Shown: positions 8,920 to 18,955 of the stretch, piece by piece
Position numbering within the stretch: position 1 is the stretch's first letter
How the letters are laid out: each line of letters opens with the position of its first letter
Source of the DNA: Actinomycetota bacterium
GTDB lineage: Bacteria > Actinomycetota > Humimicrobiia > Humimicrobiales > Humimicrobiaceae
NCBI GenBank assembly: GCA_012837825.1
Contig: DUQM01000091.1
Span: 1 to 35,130 of the forward strand
Length of the DNA stretch: 35,130 bases
Reading direction: 5' to 3'
Program-made: the position numbers and the translations under genes
Notes under the pieces: model-generated
The model's database searches: none
Told to the model about the DNA's origin: nothing
What the model saw: only the letters and a program-made list of their open reading frames with translations

Positions 8920-10026
8920 ATGGAAATAAAGAGAAAAAAAACGAAAGAAATAAGGATAGGCGGAAAAGTAATCGGTGGCAATAATCCTGTTCTTGTTCAA
9001 TCCATGACTAAAAACAAATCCTGCGAACAGTTTTTGTTAAGGGAAGAAATAAATAATCTGATTTCAGCAGGCTGTGAAATAATCAGGGTCGCAGTAACAG
9101 ATGCAGAATCCATAAAAAACATCAGGAAATTCATAAAAGAAGGATTATTCAGCAACAATCCTGTCGTTGGCGATATTCAGTTTGACAGCAGGCTTGCACT
9201 GGATTCACTGAAAGCAGGCCTGGACTGCATAAGAATAAATCCCGGGAATATCGGAGGAATAGAAAAAACCGGAATACTAATTGAAGAAGCAAAAAAAAGA
9301 AATGCATGCATAAGAATAGGCGTTAACTCAGGTTCTGTGGACAAGAGGTCATTAAAAAAAAATAATTTTAATATAAGAGAAGCATTGCTTGACAATACTC
9401 TCGAATATATAAGATTTTTTGAAAACTGCAATTTTTATAATTTCAAAGTGTCTGCAAAAGCGTCATCCGTAACTGATTCCATCTATATTTACAGAACACT
9501 TTCTGAAAAAACTGATTATCCTCTTCATGTGGGAATAACTGAATCAGGCAATGAATTCACAGGTGCAATTAAATCCTCTGTTGGCATGGGAATACTCTTA
9601 AACGAAGGTATCGGCGATACGATAAGAGTCTCACTGACTTCCGATCCGATAAAGGAAGTAAAAGCAGGATATGCAATATTATCAAGTCTTGGTCTGAGAA
9701 GTTATGGAATAAATCTAATATCCTGTCCAACATGCGGAAGGACGAAAGTTAATCTTAAATATTATGTTGAAAGTATAGAAAAAATCACATCCGGAATAAA
9801 AGAACCGTTAACGGTAGCTGTAATGGGATGTATTGTTAATGGTCCCGGGGAAGCCAAAGATGCTGATATAGGAATTGCATTTGGAGAAAAGAAAGCAGCT
9901 GTTTTTGTAAAAGGTAAAATTATCAAAAGAGTAAATGAAGAAGATGTAATAGAGTTGTTTTCACAGGAACTGGAGCAACTTGTTGAAAATAAACATAGTG
10001 TCTTGGCAAGATCTGAAAAAAACTGA
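8920..10026 (+). CDS. ispG: 4-hydroxy-3-methylbut-2-enyl diphosphate synthase (flavodoxin/ferredoxin type)
   Basis: IspG performs the penultimate step of the MEP isoprenoid pathway, reducing MEcPP to HMBPP with a [4Fe-4S] cluster. Cluster ligands are visible: Cys269 and Cys272 in SCPTCGR, Cys304 in MGCIVNGPGEA and Glu311. The N-terminal TIM-barrel shows PVLVQSMTKNKS and GDIQFDSRLALD. The 368 residues match the short bacterial two-domain form. It starts 4 bases after rseP. A 9-A run at about 9354-9362 lies inside the gene without breaking the frame. Its product shares a pathway with UppS, which uses the isoprenoid units. dxr, often the near neighbour, is missing from this stretch. Confidence 0.96.
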   Translation: MEIKRKKTKEIRIGGKVIGGNNPVLVQSMTKNKSCEQFLLREEINNLISAGCEIIRVAVTDAESIKNIRKFIKEGLFSNNPVVGDIQFDSRLALDSLKAGLDCIRINPGNIGGIEKTGILIEEAKKRNACIRIGVNSGSVDKRSLKKNNFNIREALLDNTLEYIRFFENCNFYNFKVSAKASSVTDSIYIYRTLSEKTDYPLHVGITESGNEFTGAIKSSVGMGILLNEGIGDTIRVSLTSDPIKEVKAGYAILSSLGLRSYGINLISCPTCGRTKVNLKYYVESIEKITSGIKEPLTVAVMGCIVNGPGEAKDADIGIAFGEKKAAVFVKGKIIKRVNEEDVIELFSQELEQLVENKHSVLARSEKN

Positions 10027-10032
10027 TAATAT

Positions 10033-10061
10033 TTCCAACATATTGTTTCAGAAACTATAAT
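10033..10061 (+). promoter_or_regulatory. possible weak promoter before proS
   Basis: TATAAT at 10056-10061 is a perfect -10 box, but the best -35 at 17 bases is TTCCAA (10033-10038), only a half match. GTTTC-A-GAAAC (10045-10055), a small inverted repeat, fills the spacer. It could start a proS-recD2 transcript. Confidence 0.35.
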
Positions 10062-10096
10062 TTAATTTATTCATACAAAAGCGATAGGAGAGTTAA

Positions 10097-11794
10097 TTGA
10101 GATTTACCAATAATTTTATACCCACATTAAAAGAAGAGCCAAGTGAATCTGAAATAATAAGCCATTCGCTTTCTATCAGATCCGGTCTTATAAGAAAAGC
10201 AGCATCAGGGATTTATTCTTTTCTTCCTTTTGGTTTTAAAATATTGAAAAAAATTGAGAACATAATAAGAGAAGAGATGGACAGAACAGGAGCCCTGGAA
10301 GTGCTGATGCCTGTGATTCAGCCCGGAGAATTATGGCAGAAAACAAACAGATGGTATGAGTACGGTCCTGAGATGTTCAAGATAGCAGACAGAAACAAAA
10401 GAGATTTCTGTCTCGGCCCTACACATGAAGAGCTTTTCACGACTATCGCAGGCGCTGAGTTAAATTCTTATAAAGATCTCCCGATAAATTTATATCAGAT
10501 ACAGGTAAAGTTCAGAGATGAGATAAGGCCAAGATACGGACTGCTAAGAGCAAGAGAATTCATCATGAAGGACGCATATAGTTTTGGGGCAGACCAGGAA
10601 CAGCTTGAAGAGGATTACAATTCCATGTACAAAGCTTACTGCAGGATAATTGAGAGGATAGGGCTGAGATACAAAATAGTTGAGGCTGACACAGGATTGA
10701 TCGGCGGCAGCTCTTCGCATGAATTTATGGTTCTGGCTGAAAATGGAGAAGAGACAATAGTATATTGTGATGAATGCGGTTATGCGGCAAATGCTGATAA
10801 TGCCGAATATGAAATAAATGCTTCTGAAGATGCAGGCGCACAATCTGAAAAAGAATTAAAGGAGGTGCATACGCCGGATATAAAAACAATAGAGGAACTT
10901 GCGGATTTTTTGAAAATAAAAAATTCAGGAATTATAAAAACAATTCTTCTGAAAGATGAGGATAGTAACTTTTATGCTGTTGTCTTATCAGGGGACAGAT
11001 TTCTGAATATAAACAAAGTCGAAAAAATGCTTGGAAAGAATCTGGTGTTTATCAATGAAGAAAATAATACCCTAAATCTTCCTGTCGGTTTTGTAGGTCC
11101 TGTGAATATGGATAAAAAAGTGAAGATTATCGCTGATTATTCAGTACTTGCAAGAAAAAATATGGTTGCAGGGGCGAACAGGCAAAATTATCATATCGTT
11201 AATGTTGATACAGACAGAGATTTTCAAGCAGACCAGCGGGGTTCTTTTTCATTTCCGGTAAAAGGAGATCTTTGTCCCAAATGTAAAAACATGCTGAGTT
11301 TTGAAAAGGGAATAGAAGTAGGTCATATTTTCAAACTAGGCACTAAGTATAGCGAGAAATTAAATTCAAGATTTCTGGATATTAATGGAAATCTGCAGCC
11401 TTTTGTTATGGGGTGCTATGGAATAGGCGTAACCAGACTTGTGGCTGCAACCATAGAGCAGTGTCACGACGATAAAGGAATAATATGGCCTGAGAGTATT
11501 GCACCTTTCAAGACAGTTGTTATCGTAACAAATATGACAGATGAAAAACTGAAGAATGCAGGAGAGGAAATATATAATAATCTTATTTCCGAAAAAATAG
11601 AAACATTGTTTGATGACAGGGAGATTAGTGCCGGTATTAAATTTAAAGATGCGGATCTTCTTGGAATTCCCTTTAAGATAATAGTAGGAAGAAAATATCT
11701 CCAAAATGGTAAAATTGAAATTGAAAGCCGGGCAACTTCCTTCAAAACGGAGACTGTGCCTGCGGAGATCCAGACTTATCTCAAAAAAAACTGA
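10097..11794 (+). CDS. proS: prolyl-tRNA synthetase (bacterial type)
   Basis: ProRS charges tRNA-Pro and edits misacylated alanine. The TTG start at 10097 is supported by AGGAG at 10086-10090, 6 bases away, and by the N-terminus RFTNNFIPTLKEEPSE, which matches the family. Class II motifs include SGIYSFLPFG, FCLGPTHEELF at about 104-114, and QIQVKFRDEIRPRYGLLRAREF. The editing (INS) domain lies at about 230-385 and the anticodon-binding domain from about 470, with DDREISAGIKFKDADLLGIP. The 565 residues are normal for the bacterial form with INS. In Bacillus-like genomes proS follows rseP and precedes polC; here recD2 replaces polC. Confidence 0.97.
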   Translation: MRFTNNFIPTLKEEPSESEIISHSLSIRSGLIRKAASGIYSFLPFGFKILKKIENIIREEMDRTGALEVLMPVIQPGELWQKTNRWYEYGPEMFKIADRNKRDFCLGPTHEELFTTIAGAELNSYKDLPINLYQIQVKFRDEIRPRYGLLRAREFIMKDAYSFGADQEQLEEDYNSMYKAYCRIIERIGLRYKIVEADTGLIGGSSSHEFMVLAENGEETIVYCDECGYAANADNAEYEINASEDAGAQSEKELKEVHTPDIKTIEELADFLKIKNSGIIKTILLKDEDSNFYAVVLSGDRFLNINKVEKMLGKNLVFINEENNTLNLPVGFVGPVNMDKKVKIIADYSVLARKNMVAGANRQNYHIVNVDTDRDFQADQRGSFSFPVKGDLCPKCKNMLSFEKGIEVGHIFKLGTKYSEKLNSRFLDINGNLQPFVMGCYGIGVTRLVAATIEQCHDDKGIIWPESIAPFKTVVIVTNMTDEKLKNAGEEIYNNLISEKIETLFDDREISAGIKFKDADLLGIPFKIIVGRKYLQNGKIEIESRATSFKTETVPAEIQTYLKKN

Positions 11795-11805
11795 CTGTAA
11801 TAAAA

Positions 11806-13965
11806 ATGTTTGAAATTAATGAAAAAATTACTTTACAGGGAACCATTGAAAGAATTGTCTTTAAAAGTGAAAATAATGATTATAAAATCTGCCGGCTCAG
11901 GATAAGCAATTCAGATGAAATAGAAACAATTTTCGGTAATTTTTTTGATATAAATAAAGGTGAAAATGTACAGATTATCGGAGAATATGTCAATAATCCA
12001 AAATATGGCAGACAGATAAAAATTGAGAAAATTACTGTAATTCCTCCTTCTTCCAATGCAGGTATTGAAAAATATATCGGTTCAGGACTTATTCCAGGCG
12101 TAGGGCCTGTAATGGCAAAAAAAATAGTTCAGCATTTTGGGGAAAAAACTCTTTCAATTCTTGATAATGAAATAGAAAAATTAGGCGAAATTGAAGGATT
12201 TGGAAAAAAAAGAATAAAAAATATTAAAAAAGAATGGAAAAAACAGGCTCAGACAAGAGATACTATGATTTATCTGCAGTCTCTTGAAATTACTCCCTCA
12301 AATTCTGCAAAAATATTAAAAAAATATGGTAATGATACTGTTTCAGTAGTGAAGAATAATCCTTACAGGCTTTGTGAAGATATTTTTGGTATAGGGTTTC
12401 GAACAGCTGACAGGATTGCGCTTAATTCAGGCATTTTAAAGAACTCACCTTTCAGAATAAGTTCAGGAATTAAATATATACTGAAAAAGTTTGAGGAAGA
12501 CGGGCACTGCTTTCTCCCGTATGATTTACTGATCGCAAAAGCTCTGGAATTCCTTGAAGTGGAAATGCTTGAAGTGGAAAAATCGCTTGAAATCCTGAGT
12601 ATGGAGCACCAGGTAGTTATTGATAAAGAAAAAGTATATCTTATTGATACTTATGAAGATGAACGGTTTGTTGCAGATAAATTGAAAAAAATAAAACATT
12701 ATAAAATAAATAATGTTTTCGAGGACTATGACTGGGATAGAAAAATACAGGAGCTTTCATCAAAAGTAAAGGTTATTCTTGATGATGATCAGAAAGATGC
12801 CATCAAAAGTGCTTTATATGAAAAAATAATGGTAATTACCGGAAGCCCCGGAACCGGTAAAAGCACAATAGTGAATTTTATATTGAATATTTTTGAATTT
12901 GAAAATATGTCTGTTTTTCTTTCAGCACCCACGGGAAGAGCGTCAAAAAGATTATCTGAAACTACAGGCAAAGATGCAAAGACACTTCACAGACTGCTTG
13001 AATATAACCCAAAGACAAATTCGTTTAATAAAAACAGATACAACAAGCTGAAATGCGATTTACTTGTAATTGATGAATCATCCATGATTGATATCAAGAT
13101 TGCAAGGGTATTGGCAGATGCCCTGGATGAAAAAACAAGAGTAATATTTGTTGGTGATTATGATCAGTTGCCCTCAGTCGGTCCGGGAAATGTTTTAAGC
13201 GATATTATTAATTCGGGAAAGTTTCCGGTTATCAGACTGACAAAGATATACAGACAATTCGGTAAAAGCATGATAATCAGAAATGCCCACATGATTAGAG
13301 ACGGAATCTATCCAAAACTTTATCAGGCGGACATGCCGGAAAAATCCGATTTTTATTTTGTTGAAAAAAATGATCAGGAGGATGCTGTAAACGCAATAAT
13401 AAAATTATTGTATCGTAATATTCCCGACAAGTTCGGTTTTGATCCTGTAAAAGATGTGCAGGTGCTTGTACCTGTTTATAAAGGAATAGCAGGTGTGGAC
13501 AATCTTAACTGCCGGATACAGAACATTTTCAATAAAAGACAGGAAAAAATAATAAGAGGAAAAAATGAATTCAGGCTGAATGACAAAATAATACAGCTTA
13601 AAAATGACTATGAAAAAGATGTTTTCAACGGAGATATAGGGTTTATAAAAGAAATTGATTTTACAAATCAGAAATTCAAGGTGGATTTCGAAGAAAAGAA
13701 AGTAGTTTATGATTTTTATGATGCAGATCAGCTCTCTCTTTCATATGCTATTTCAATTCATAAATCACAGGGTTCTGAATTTAAATGCGTGATAATACCT
13801 GTTCTGACTTCACATTACATGTTGCTGCAGAGAAATCTTATTTATACCGCTTTGACCAGAGCAAAAGAACTGGCGGTAATTGTAGGCAGTAAAAAAGCCA
13901 TAGGCATGGCTGTTAGCAAGAATTATGTTGAGAACAGGTTTACGAATTTAAAAAATCTTTTATAA
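11806..13965 (+). CDS. recD2: ATP-dependent RecD2-type DNA helicase
   Basis: RecD2 is a 5'-3' superfamily 1B helicase found in bacteria that often lack RecBC. The 719-residue protein has an N-terminal OB-like region (about 1-90, LQGTIERIVFKSENNDYKI), a helix-hairpin-helix region (about 95-205, with GLIPGVGPVMAKKIV and EGFGKKRIKNI), Walker A GSPGTGKS at 346-353, a DEAA/DExx-like LVIDESSMID, VGDYDQLPSVGPG, and C-terminal SYAISIHKSQGSEF and LIYTALTRAKELAVIVG. These are all helicase motifs in order. The ATG at 11806 lies 11 bases after proS without a clear ribosome-binding site. The long N-terminal extension distinguishes RecD2 from RecD of the RecBCD complex. Confidence 0.95.
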   Translation: MFEINEKITLQGTIERIVFKSENNDYKICRLRISNSDEIETIFGNFFDINKGENVQIIGEYVNNPKYGRQIKIEKITVIPPSSNAGIEKYIGSGLIPGVGPVMAKKIVQHFGEKTLSILDNEIEKLGEIEGFGKKRIKNIKKEWKKQAQTRDTMIYLQSLEITPSNSAKILKKYGNDTVSVVKNNPYRLCEDIFGIGFRTADRIALNSGILKNSPFRISSGIKYILKKFEEDGHCFLPYDLLIAKALEFLEVEMLEVEKSLEILSMEHQVVIDKEKVYLIDTYEDERFVADKLKKIKHYKINNVFEDYDWDRKIQELSSKVKVILDDDQKDAIKSALYEKIMVITGSPGTGKSTIVNFILNIFEFENMSVFLSAPTGRASKRLSETTGKDAKTLHRLLEYNPKTNSFNKNRYNKLKCDLLVIDESSMIDIKIARVLADALDEKTRVIFVGDYDQLPSVGPGNVLSDIINSGKFPVIRLTKIYRQFGKSMIIRNAHMIRDGIYPKLYQADMPEKSDFYFVEKNDQEDAVNAIIKLLYRNIPDKFGFDPVKDVQVLVPVYKGIAGVDNLNCRIQNIFNKRQEKIIRGKNEFRLNDKIIQLKNDYEKDVFNGDIGFIKEIDFTNQKFKVDFEEKKVVYDFYDADQLSLSYAISIHKSQGSEFKCVIIPVLTSHYMLLQRNLIYTALTRAKELAVIVGSKKAIGMAVSKNYVENRFTNLKNLL

Positions 13966-14036
13966 AATCCATCTTTTCCCGGAAATAATTTAACCGCAGG
14001 CAGGTCTTTATTATGAAAGTCTTAACTATGCCTGTA

Positions 14037-14064
14037 TTGAATTATTTTTTTTTCATGCTATAAT
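14037..14064 (+). promoter_or_regulatory. predicted promoter of the nusA-infB operon
   Basis: TTGAAT at 14037-14042 and a perfect TATAAT at 14059-14064 are 16 bases apart, with TGC before the -10 (extended -10). Transcription would begin near 14071, about 88 bases ahead of the nusA start. Confidence 0.75.
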
Positions 14065-14100
14065 CATTCAAGGTTTTTTTAGTTATATATTATCTTATGT

Positions 14101-14126
14101 TAGTGGGCAAAACCCACTATTTTTAT
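14101..14126 (+). terminator. intrinsic terminator or attenuator in the nusA leader
   Basis: TAGTGGG at 14101-14107 pairs perfectly with CCCACTA at 14113-14119 around a CAAAA loop, followed by TTTTTA. It stands after the predicted nusA promoter and 32 bases before the start codon, so it would stop the nusA transcript itself unless read through. It may also end recD2 transcripts. Confidence 0.7.
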
Positions 14127-14158
14127 TATTTAATGATTATTCTTGCAGGTGATAGAGA

Positions 14159-15175
14159 TTGAATAAAGAACTGGTAATTGCTTTAAAGGAACTTGAAAAA
14201 GAGAAGGGCATAAAGATAGATACTATTATTGAAGCCCTTCAGATTGCTCTTGTTTCTGCATATAAGAAAAATTATAAAATAACTTATGAGGCAAAAGTTG
14301 ATATAGATGTCAAAACCGGCGGGATAAAGGTTTTTAAAATACTTGATGATGAAGAAGCGGAAAAAGTCGGGACTCATGAGGCAGATGTGACTCCGGAGAA
14401 TTTTGGAAGAATTGCTGCCCAGACTGCAAAACAGGTAATAACGCAGAAGATCAAGGAAGCTGAAAGGGAAGTCATGTACAATGAATTCTGCGACAGAGCC
14501 GGAGATATGGTTATTGGTATAATACAGCAAAATGACTCCAGATATACTCTGGTTGATCTCGGCAAGGTAGAGGCTCTTCTTCCTTTAAGCGAACAGGTTC
14601 CCGGAGAAAGGTATAAACACGGCGAGAGAATAAAATGTTATATTTCTGAAGTAAAAAAAGGCACAAAAGGCCCTCAGGTAATTGTATCAAGGACACACAC
14701 CGGTCTGATAAGAAGACTGTTTGAGCTGGAAGTTCCTGAAATATATGAAAGCATAGTAGAGATAAAAAGTGTGGCGAGAGAAGCAGGATTCAGAACCAAG
14801 ATAGCAGTCAGCTCTAATGAAGAAAACGTAGATGCTGTAGGTGCCTGTGTCGGTCCCAAAGGCTCAAGAGTAAGAATGGTTGTGGATGAGCTTGCAGGTG
14901 AAAAAATAGATATAGTACAATACAGCGATGACATAGTTTTATTTATAAAAAATTCTCTCAGTCCCGCAAGAGTTTTAAAAGTGCTTACAGATGAAGAAAA
15001 AAAATTTGCTTTGGTTGTTGTGCCCAATGATCAGCTTTCTCTTGCAATCGGAAAAGACGGCCAGAATGCAAGACTGGCGGCAAAACTGACTAACTGGAAA
15101 ATTGATATAAAAAGCGAGATGCAGTATGAAGAAGAGCTGAACGAAGCACGGGAAGAAAGAAAAAAAGCAACATAA
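14159..15175 (+). CDS. nusA: transcription termination/antitermination protein NusA
   Basis: NusA binds RNA polymerase and RNA and controls pausing, termination and antitermination. The start is TTG 14159, with AGGTGAT at 14147-14153 as ribosome-binding site. The 338-residue protein shows the N-terminal polymerase-binding domain (1-125), an S1 domain (about 130-200, LVDLGKVEALLPLSEQ), and KH1 and KH2 domains with VGACVGPKGSRVRMV and LAIGKDGQNARLAAKLT. The length is that of the core protein without the acidic repeats seen in Escherichia. rimP, the usual gene before nusA, is absent. A promoter and terminator hairpin precede the gene, so NusA may control its own expression. Confidence 0.97.
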   Translation: MNKELVIALKELEKEKGIKIDTIIEALQIALVSAYKKNYKITYEAKVDIDVKTGGIKVFKILDDEEAEKVGTHEADVTPENFGRIAAQTAKQVITQKIKEAEREVMYNEFCDRAGDMVIGIIQQNDSRYTLVDLGKVEALLPLSEQVPGERYKHGERIKCYISEVKKGTKGPQVIVSRTHTGLIRRLFELEVPEIYESIVEIKSVAREAGFRTKIAVSSNEENVDAVGACVGPKGSRVRMVVDELAGEKIDIVQYSDDIVLFIKNSLSPARVLKVLTDEEKKFALVVVPNDQLSLAIGKDGQNARLAAKLTNWKIDIKSEMQYEEELNEAREERKKAT

Positions 15176-15192
15176 GCAGGTGAATTTAATAA

Positions 15193-17541
15193 ATGGTTTC
15201 AGTCAGAATATACGAAATAGCAAAAGAAAATAATATTTCATCCAGAGAGCTTATTGAATTATGCTGTTCAATCGGCATAGAGGTCAAAAGTCATTCTTCT
15301 GCTATAAGCGATGAGCAGATAATCAAAGTAAAAAAAGCTTTGGAAGAAAAAAGCATTAAAGCCGGCAAACCGGATCAGGATGTTAAAAAGACAGAAAGTT
15401 TGACTGACAAGAAAAAACCGGCTGTAAAAGACTTGAAAAAAAGCTCCAAAGCGACTGAAGAAAAAACAGAACAGCCAAAAAGGGAAAAGAGTAAAGCATC
15501 TGCGAAAAAAGTTCAGACTGTAAAGCAGAAGGAAGATAGCAAAGATTTGCCTGAAGATGATTTTGAGTCAAAAACAAAACCGGTATCCAAATGGGAAGAA
15601 GAGAAAAAGATAAATATCAGAAATGTGCTGCTTAAAGAGTTGGATAAAGAAGATCAGATTACAAGATTCAGAGTAAAACCAAAAAGCTCTAAAGAAAAAA
15701 TCAGCAAAACTACAGCAAAGCAGAAAGGTCTGTCTGCTGAAAAAAAGACTGAAAAAGAAACTGATGGCACGAAAAAAAGACCTGAGATTAAAAAAATCAT
15801 TGAAATCCCTGCAGGCATATCATTAAAACAGCTTTCTGAAAAAATAAGCGTACCATCAAATGAGATAATCAAAACTCTTTTTTCGCTTGGAGAAGTTGTT
15901 AATATAAATCAGTCTTTAAGCAATGACATGATTGATATTCTTTCAGAAGAATATAATTTCAAATTCAGCATAATAGGTTTTGAAGAAAACCTGGAAGAGC
16001 TGTTTAAAGATTCTCCTGACGATCTTGTCCCAAGACCTCCGATAGTTACAGTAATGGGACATGTTGACCATGGAAAAACCACTCTTCTTGATTCAATAAG
16101 GAAATCCGATGTTGCCGAAAATGAAGCTGGCGGAATAACCCAGCACATAGGTGCTTATCAGATAGAGTACAAGGAAAGAAAAATTACTTTTATAGATACT
16201 CCGGGTCACGAAGCTTTTACTTCCATGCGCGCAAGAGGAACAAAGGTAACAGATATTGCTGTCATAGTAGTGGCAGCAAATGATGGAATAATGCCCCAGA
16301 CTGTTGAGGCCATAAATCATGCCAAAGCAGCGAATGTTCCAATTATTATTGCCATAAACAAAATCGATCTTCCGGATGCCGATCCTGCAAAAATAAAGAA
16401 AAATCTTACAGAACACAATCTGGTTCCTGAAGAATGGGGCGGAGATACTATCTGTGTTGAAATATCAGCCAAAAGCAAAATAAATATAAATGAGCTGCTG
16501 GATATGATTCTCCTTGTAGCAGATGTGAATGAAATAAAAGGTAATCCGGATGCTGAAGGCTTTGGAATAATTATAGAATCCAGACTTGACAAGGGACTGG
16601 GTCCGGTAGGTTCGATTATTATTAAAAGAGGTTCAATAGACATCGGCGATTTTTTTATAGCAGGCAATTCTTGTGGCAGAGTCAGAGCTCTTCAGGATGA
16701 TAAAGGAAATAAATTAAGCAAAGCTTTACTTTCCCAGCCTGTTGAAATTCTGGGATTTTCGAGCACACCGGAAGCCGGAGATCAGTTTTTTGTAGTCAAG
16801 AACGAAAAAGTTGCAAAAAATATTCTTTCAAAAAAAGCTTATGCAGAGAATTTAAGTAAAATTTCTGAAAACAGAAGACATATCAGCCTTGAAGAATTTT
16901 CAGAAATTGCAAAATCCGCGGACATAAAAAAACTTGAAATAATACTCAAGGCAGATGTAAACGGATCCATTGATGCTGTCGAGCAGTCATTGAAAAAAAT
17001 TGAAGACGAAAAAATAAAAATAAATATCCTTCATAAAGGTGTCGGGGCAATTGCTGACAGCGATATAATACTTGCTGCTGCTTCCGATGCAATTGTAATA
17101 GGGTTCGGAGTTGTACCTACTGCAAAAGCAAAGGAAATAGCAAAAAAAGAAAATGTGGATATAAGGACATACAACATAATATATAAGCTTATTGACGAAT
17201 TAATCCTTGCTTTCAGAGGCATGCTCGAACCTGAAACAGAGGAATATGAAAAGGGCAGGATAGAAGTAAGGGAATTGTTTAAAATGCCCAAGATTGGCTC
17301 AATTGCAGGATGCTATGTGCTTGAAGGAGAAGCAGAGCGTAATAACCAGGTAAGGGTAGTAAGAGATGGAAAGATCGTACATGAAGGCAAAATAGCTTCA
17401 ATCCGTAGATTCAAGGAAGATGTTAAAAAGGTAAGCGCAGGCTATGAATGCGGGATAAAGATCGAGAATTTTCACGATATAAATAAAGGCGATATACTTG
17501 AAATCTTTGAGATAAGAGAGATAAAGAACGTCTCAGCCTAA
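15193..17541 (+). CDS. infB: translation initiation factor IF-2
   Basis: IF-2 is the GTPase that brings initiator tRNA to the ribosome. The ATG at 15193 follows AGGTGA at about 15179-15184. The 782-residue protein has an IF2_N domain at about 1-55, a long lysine/glutamate-rich linker (about 56-195), a second IF2_N-like part (about 200-255), the G domain with GHVDHGKT at 289-296, DTPGHE at 335-340 and NKID at 389-392, then domains II-IV including [16 protein letters not shown] and the fMet-tRNA-binding C-terminus. It lies 17 bases after nusA. The ylxR and L7Ae-like genes often found between nusA and infB are missing. Confidence 0.98.
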   Translation: MVSVRIYEIAKENNISSRELIELCCSIGIEVKSHSSAISDEQIIKVKKALEEKSIKAGKPDQDVKKTESLTDKKKPAVKDLKKSSKATEEKTEQPKREKSKASAKKVQTVKQKEDSKDLPEDDFESKTKPVSKWEEEKKINIRNVLLKELDKEDQITRFRVKPKSSKEKISKTTAKQKGLSAEKKTEKETDGTKKRPEIKKIIEIPAGISLKQLSEKISVPSNEIIKTLFSLGEVVNINQSLSNDMIDILSEEYNFKFSIIGFEENLEELFKDSPDDLVPRPPIVTVMGHVDHGKTTLLDSIRKSDVAENEAGGITQHIGAYQIEYKERKITFIDTPGHEAFTSMRARGTKVTDIAVIVVAANDGIMPQTVEAINHAKAANVPIIIAINKIDLPDADPAKIKKNLTEHNLVPEEWGGDTICVEISAKSKININELLDMILLVADVNEIKGNPDAEGFGIIIESRLDKGLGPVGSIIIKRGSIDIGDFFIAGNSCGRVRALQDDKGNKLSKALLSQPVEILGFSSTPEAGDQFFVVKNEKVAKNILSKKAYAENLSKISENRRHISLEEFSEIAKSADIKKLEIILKADVNGSIDAVEQSLKKIEDEKIKINILHKGVGAIADSDIILAAASDAIVIGFGVVPTAKAKEIAKKENVDIRTYNIIYKLIDELILAFRGMLEPETEEYEKGRIEVRELFKMPKIGSIAGCYVLEGEAERNNQVRVVRDGKIVHEGKIASIRRFKEDVKKVSAGYECGIKIENFHDINKGDILEIFEIREIKNVSA

Positions 17542-17600
17542 TCCTCGGCAACAATTAAGAACGATTTAAAAGATAATCAGCAATATTTGTTTTTTTGGCT

Positions 17601-17951
17601 ATGGATAAATTAAAAAAAACAGAAATTGACTTTCAAAGAGAGATAAGCTCTATTATAAACTCCAAGGTTAAAGATCCGAGGGTAGGTTTCGTAACCATTA
17701 CGGGTGTAAAACTTTCTCCTGATTTTCATTATATGGATGTTTACTTTACATTGCTTGATGAAAAAAGGGATTTAAAATTGTGTCTGAGCGGATTAAATAC
17801 TTCCAAAGGCTTTATTAAAAAGAATATTCAGGAAAGAATAAGAATAAAAACAATGCCCGAGATAAAATTCATATATGATAAATCAATAGAAAACGGTTTA
17901 AGAATCAGCCGGATAATTGAGCAACTTAAAAAAAAGGAAGAAAATATCTGA
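17601..17951 (+). CDS. rbfA: ribosome-binding factor A
   Basis: RbfA helps mature the 5' end of 16S rRNA in the 30S subunit. The 116-residue protein shows the KH-like fold signatures FQREISSIINSKVKDPRVGF and VTITGVKLSPDFHYMDVYF. I chose ATG 17601 over TTG 17595, which lies in a T7 run; neither has a good Shine-Dalgarno sequence, and the N-terminus is about five residues shorter than usual. The gene starts 59 bases after infB and its stop is one base before the nrnA start, so it is translationally close to both. The infB-rbfA order is nearly universal. Confidence 0.93.
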   Translation: MDKLKKTEIDFQREISSIINSKVKDPRVGFVTITGVKLSPDFHYMDVYFTLLDEKRDLKLCLSGLNTSKGFIKKNIQERIRIKTMPEIKFIYDKSIENGLRISRIIEQLKKKEENI

Positions 17952-17952
17952 T

Positions 17953-18945
17953 ATGAATATGGATGCTTTCAACAATAATGATTCAGACATTCTTGATGCA
18001 ATAGAAAAAAATACAGATTTTCTTCTTTTTACACATTGCTATCCTGATGGAGACGGCCTTGGTTCAATTCTTTCCTTTTACAAAATGTTGAAAAACCTGA
18101 ACAAGAATGTTTATGCGGTCTGTAGCAGTGAAATGCCATATCAGTATAAATTTCTTTCAAATAGCGAAGTTATCATCAGATCAATTGAAGATATAAATGA
18201 TAATAAAAAATATATTTCCGTCTTTCTTGACTGTGCAGACAGTGCAAGAATCAAAATTGATTATGAGGCTGTAGCTATTAAGTCGGAAAAAATAATTAAC
18301 ATTGATCATCATATGAGCAATACTTATTTCGGAGATATTAATATTGTCTTTCCGGATAAATCCGCTACCTGTGAAATAGTCTATCTTTTATTTAAAAAGT
18401 ATTTTAATGAAAAAATAGACAGGGACATTGCTGAAGCTTTATATACCGGCATTCTTACAGATACCGGCAAATTCCAGTATTCCAATACAACAAAGGAAGT
18501 TCATAAAATAATAAGCGATCTTCTTGAATATGAGATAAATCCGTCCAGGATATACAGCTGCATATATGAAAACGAACCTGCCGGCAGATTCAGGCTGCTT
18601 GCAATAGTATTTAAAAGATCAAGAATCCTTAAAAGCAATAATCTTATTTATTCTTATATAAAAATGAAAGATTTTAACAGGCTGAACCTGCCTTTCTCTG
18701 CCAATGACGGGATAATTGAAATATTAAGAACAGCAAAAGATATAAAAGTTGCAGCGCTTTTCAAGGAAGTCAAAAAGAACATTTACAAGGTTTCCCTGAG
18801 ATCGTCAGACGAATCTGTAAATGTTGCATCAGTTGCAGAAATTTTTGGAGGGGGAGGCCATAAAATGGCTTCTGCATATGTTGTTGAAGGTGATTTGAAG
18901 AAATCTGTGGCAGAACTTGATAAGGCAATCAGTAATAACCATTAG
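17953..18945 (+). CDS. nrnA: DHH-family phosphoesterase, NrnA-like (nanoRNase / pAp phosphatase)
   Basis: NrnA degrades very short RNAs and removes the 3' phosphate of pAp. From ATG 17953 the protein has 330 residues. The metal-binding motifs are THCYPDGDG (His28, Asp32, Asp34), VFLDCADSARI, NIDHHMSN with DHH at 118-120, and GILTDTGKFQYSNTT. A DHHA1 domain with GGGGHKMASA closes the protein. An in-frame TTG at 17917 would overlap rbfA by 35 bases and adds residues that do not match, so I reject it. Position between rbfA and truB is common in Gram-positive genomes. Activity on nanoRNA versus cyclic dinucleotides cannot be told apart from sequence alone. Confidence 0.93.
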   Translation: MNMDAFNNNDSDILDAIEKNTDFLLFTHCYPDGDGLGSILSFYKMLKNLNKNVYAVCSSEMPYQYKFLSNSEVIIRSIEDINDNKKYISVFLDCADSARIKIDYEAVAIKSEKIINIDHHMSNTYFGDINIVFPDKSATCEIVYLLFKKYFNEKIDRDIAEALYTGILTDTGKFQYSNTTKEVHKIISDLLEYEINPSRIYSCIYENEPAGRFRLLAIVFKRSRILKSNNLIYSYIKMKDFNRLNLPFSANDGIIEILRTAKDIKVAALFKEVKKNIYKVSLRSSDESVNVASVAEIFGGGGHKMASAYVVEGDLKKSVAELDKAISNNH

Positions 18946-18955
18946 GAAAATAAAA

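Noticed and set aside
9354-9362. A9 run in ispG as a frameshift site
   Set aside because: The frame is intact on both sides and the protein matches its family through the run.
10045-10055. GTTTC-A-GAAAC as an operator before proS
   Set aside because: Only 5 bp per arm and no known regulator motif; kept as a note within the promoter entry.
13997-14034. CAGGCA...TGCCTG as a recD2 terminator
   Set aside because: 6-bp stem with a 26-base loop and no T-tract immediately after it; too weak.
17917-17952. TTG start of nrnA inside rbfA
   Set aside because: The added residues do not match the family, and ATG 17953 lies right after the rbfA stop.
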